Assembly (NCBI GenBank): GCA_040878005.1
Contig: JBBDMW010000002.1
Location: 1-44,294 of the forward strand
Direction of reading: 5' to 3'
Source: JBBDMW01 sp040878005
GTDB lineage: Bacteria; Chloroflexota; Dehalococcoidia; Lucifugimonadales; Lucifugimonadaceae
Length of the DNA: 44,294 nt
The position numbers were made by a program, and so were the translations under genes. Positions 44,094 to 44,294 of this stretch are shown here, piece by piece. Position 1 is the first letter of the stretch, and each line of letters begins with the position of its first letter. Below the pieces are notes generated by a model. The model ran no database searches. It was not told the origin of the DNA and was given only the letters and a program-made list of their open reading frames with translations.

Positions 44094-44294
44094 GTTCAAC
44101 GTAGTGGTTTCAAGGCACAAAATGCGCCCCCGGCGATTCACCCCAACCACCAGCGAAACACCCACCACGATGTCGTCTCGACCGGAGCGGAGAGACCTGG
44201 TGTGGCGGGGAGGCACACGGCCGCCAAAGGCGGCCACACTCGGCGGACCGCCAACCACCAACCCCACAACACAACCCACAACCTCCTGCCACCA
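44094..44294. other. Right-edge non-coding stretch with hairpin and A/C-rich tail
   Basis: No convincing gene. A perfect seven-pair hairpin GGCCGCC (44219-44225)/GGCGGCC (44229-44235) with an AAA loop follows a GTCTC...GAGAC inverted motif. The last 45 bases are almost only C and A in CCAACCACC-like units. It has the look of an intergenic repeat, but copies elsewhere cannot be checked from this window. Confidence 0.35.

Noticed and set aside
43890..44279. 129-codon minus-strand frame across the right edge
   Set aside because: It runs antisense through the whole tRNA-Sec gene and the A/C-rich tail and has no recognisable motif.
1..44294. CRISPR arrays, insertion sequences, prophage genes, rRNA operons
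   Set aside because: No regularly spaced repeats, transposase or integrase motifs, phage structural genes or rRNA sequence were seen on either strand.

Overview
The window looks like a chromosomal segment of a free-living bacterium, most likely a Chloroflexota member related to the marine SAR202 group. This placement is inference. It rests on three homologous mandelate racemase/muconate-lactonizing (enolase superfamily) genes, a DUF2298 (Chlor_Arch_YYY) plus Agl23-like membrane glycosyl module, a long SRP RNA with an Alu domain, and frequent TTG/GTG starts. I see no phage, transposase, integrase or CRISPR array.

Layout. 109-8296 is a catabolic island: an M81 (MlrC-like) metallopeptidase, an enolase-superfamily dehydratase, a gamma-glutamyltransferase homologue, an acetolactate-synthase-like ThDP enzyme and an N-acyl-D-amino-acid deacylase-type amidohydrolase. 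8327-15894 is mostly housekeeping: BrkB-like membrane protein, lepA, an MFS exporter, galU, the SRP RNA, rsmA and ispE. 15894-22186 is a second catabolic island after a small membrane protein: SDR, zinc-type alcohol dehydrogenase, two more enolase-superfamily genes and a ketopantoate-reductase-like gene. 22345-28377 holds nucleic-acid enzymes (DinG-type exonuclease-helicase, OGG1-type glycosylase, CCA-adding-type nucleotidyltransferase) and a DsbA-family gene. 28512-37306 is a co-directional run: rnc, ftsY, DUF2298 protein, Agl23-like protein, flippase-like protein, FAD oxidoreductase. After another SDR come nuoE-nuoF-nuoG-like genes (38384-43429), trxA, and a selenocysteine tRNA gene at 43996-44093.

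Main discovery. The DsbA-family gene has an in-frame TGA at 27787-27789, exactly where the first active-site Cys of the family's C-P-W-x motif should be. A well-placed ribosome-binding site and ATG precede it, the coding frame runs on to a TAA, and a hairpin follows the TGA. The same window carries an unmistakable tRNA-Sec (anticodon TCA, long variable arm). Together these make a selenoprotein (motif U-P-W-V) the best reading; a start-downstream annotation would lose the catalytic residue.

Other points: three enolase-superfamily paralogues that keep the metal ligands and catalytic His/Asp but differ at D+2 (Gly, Tyr, His); ftsY with no ATG/GTG/TTG start; a NuoF whose thioredoxin-like N-terminal domain has lost its cluster cysteines; and a NuoG/FdhA-like subunit without a catalytic Cys/Sec.
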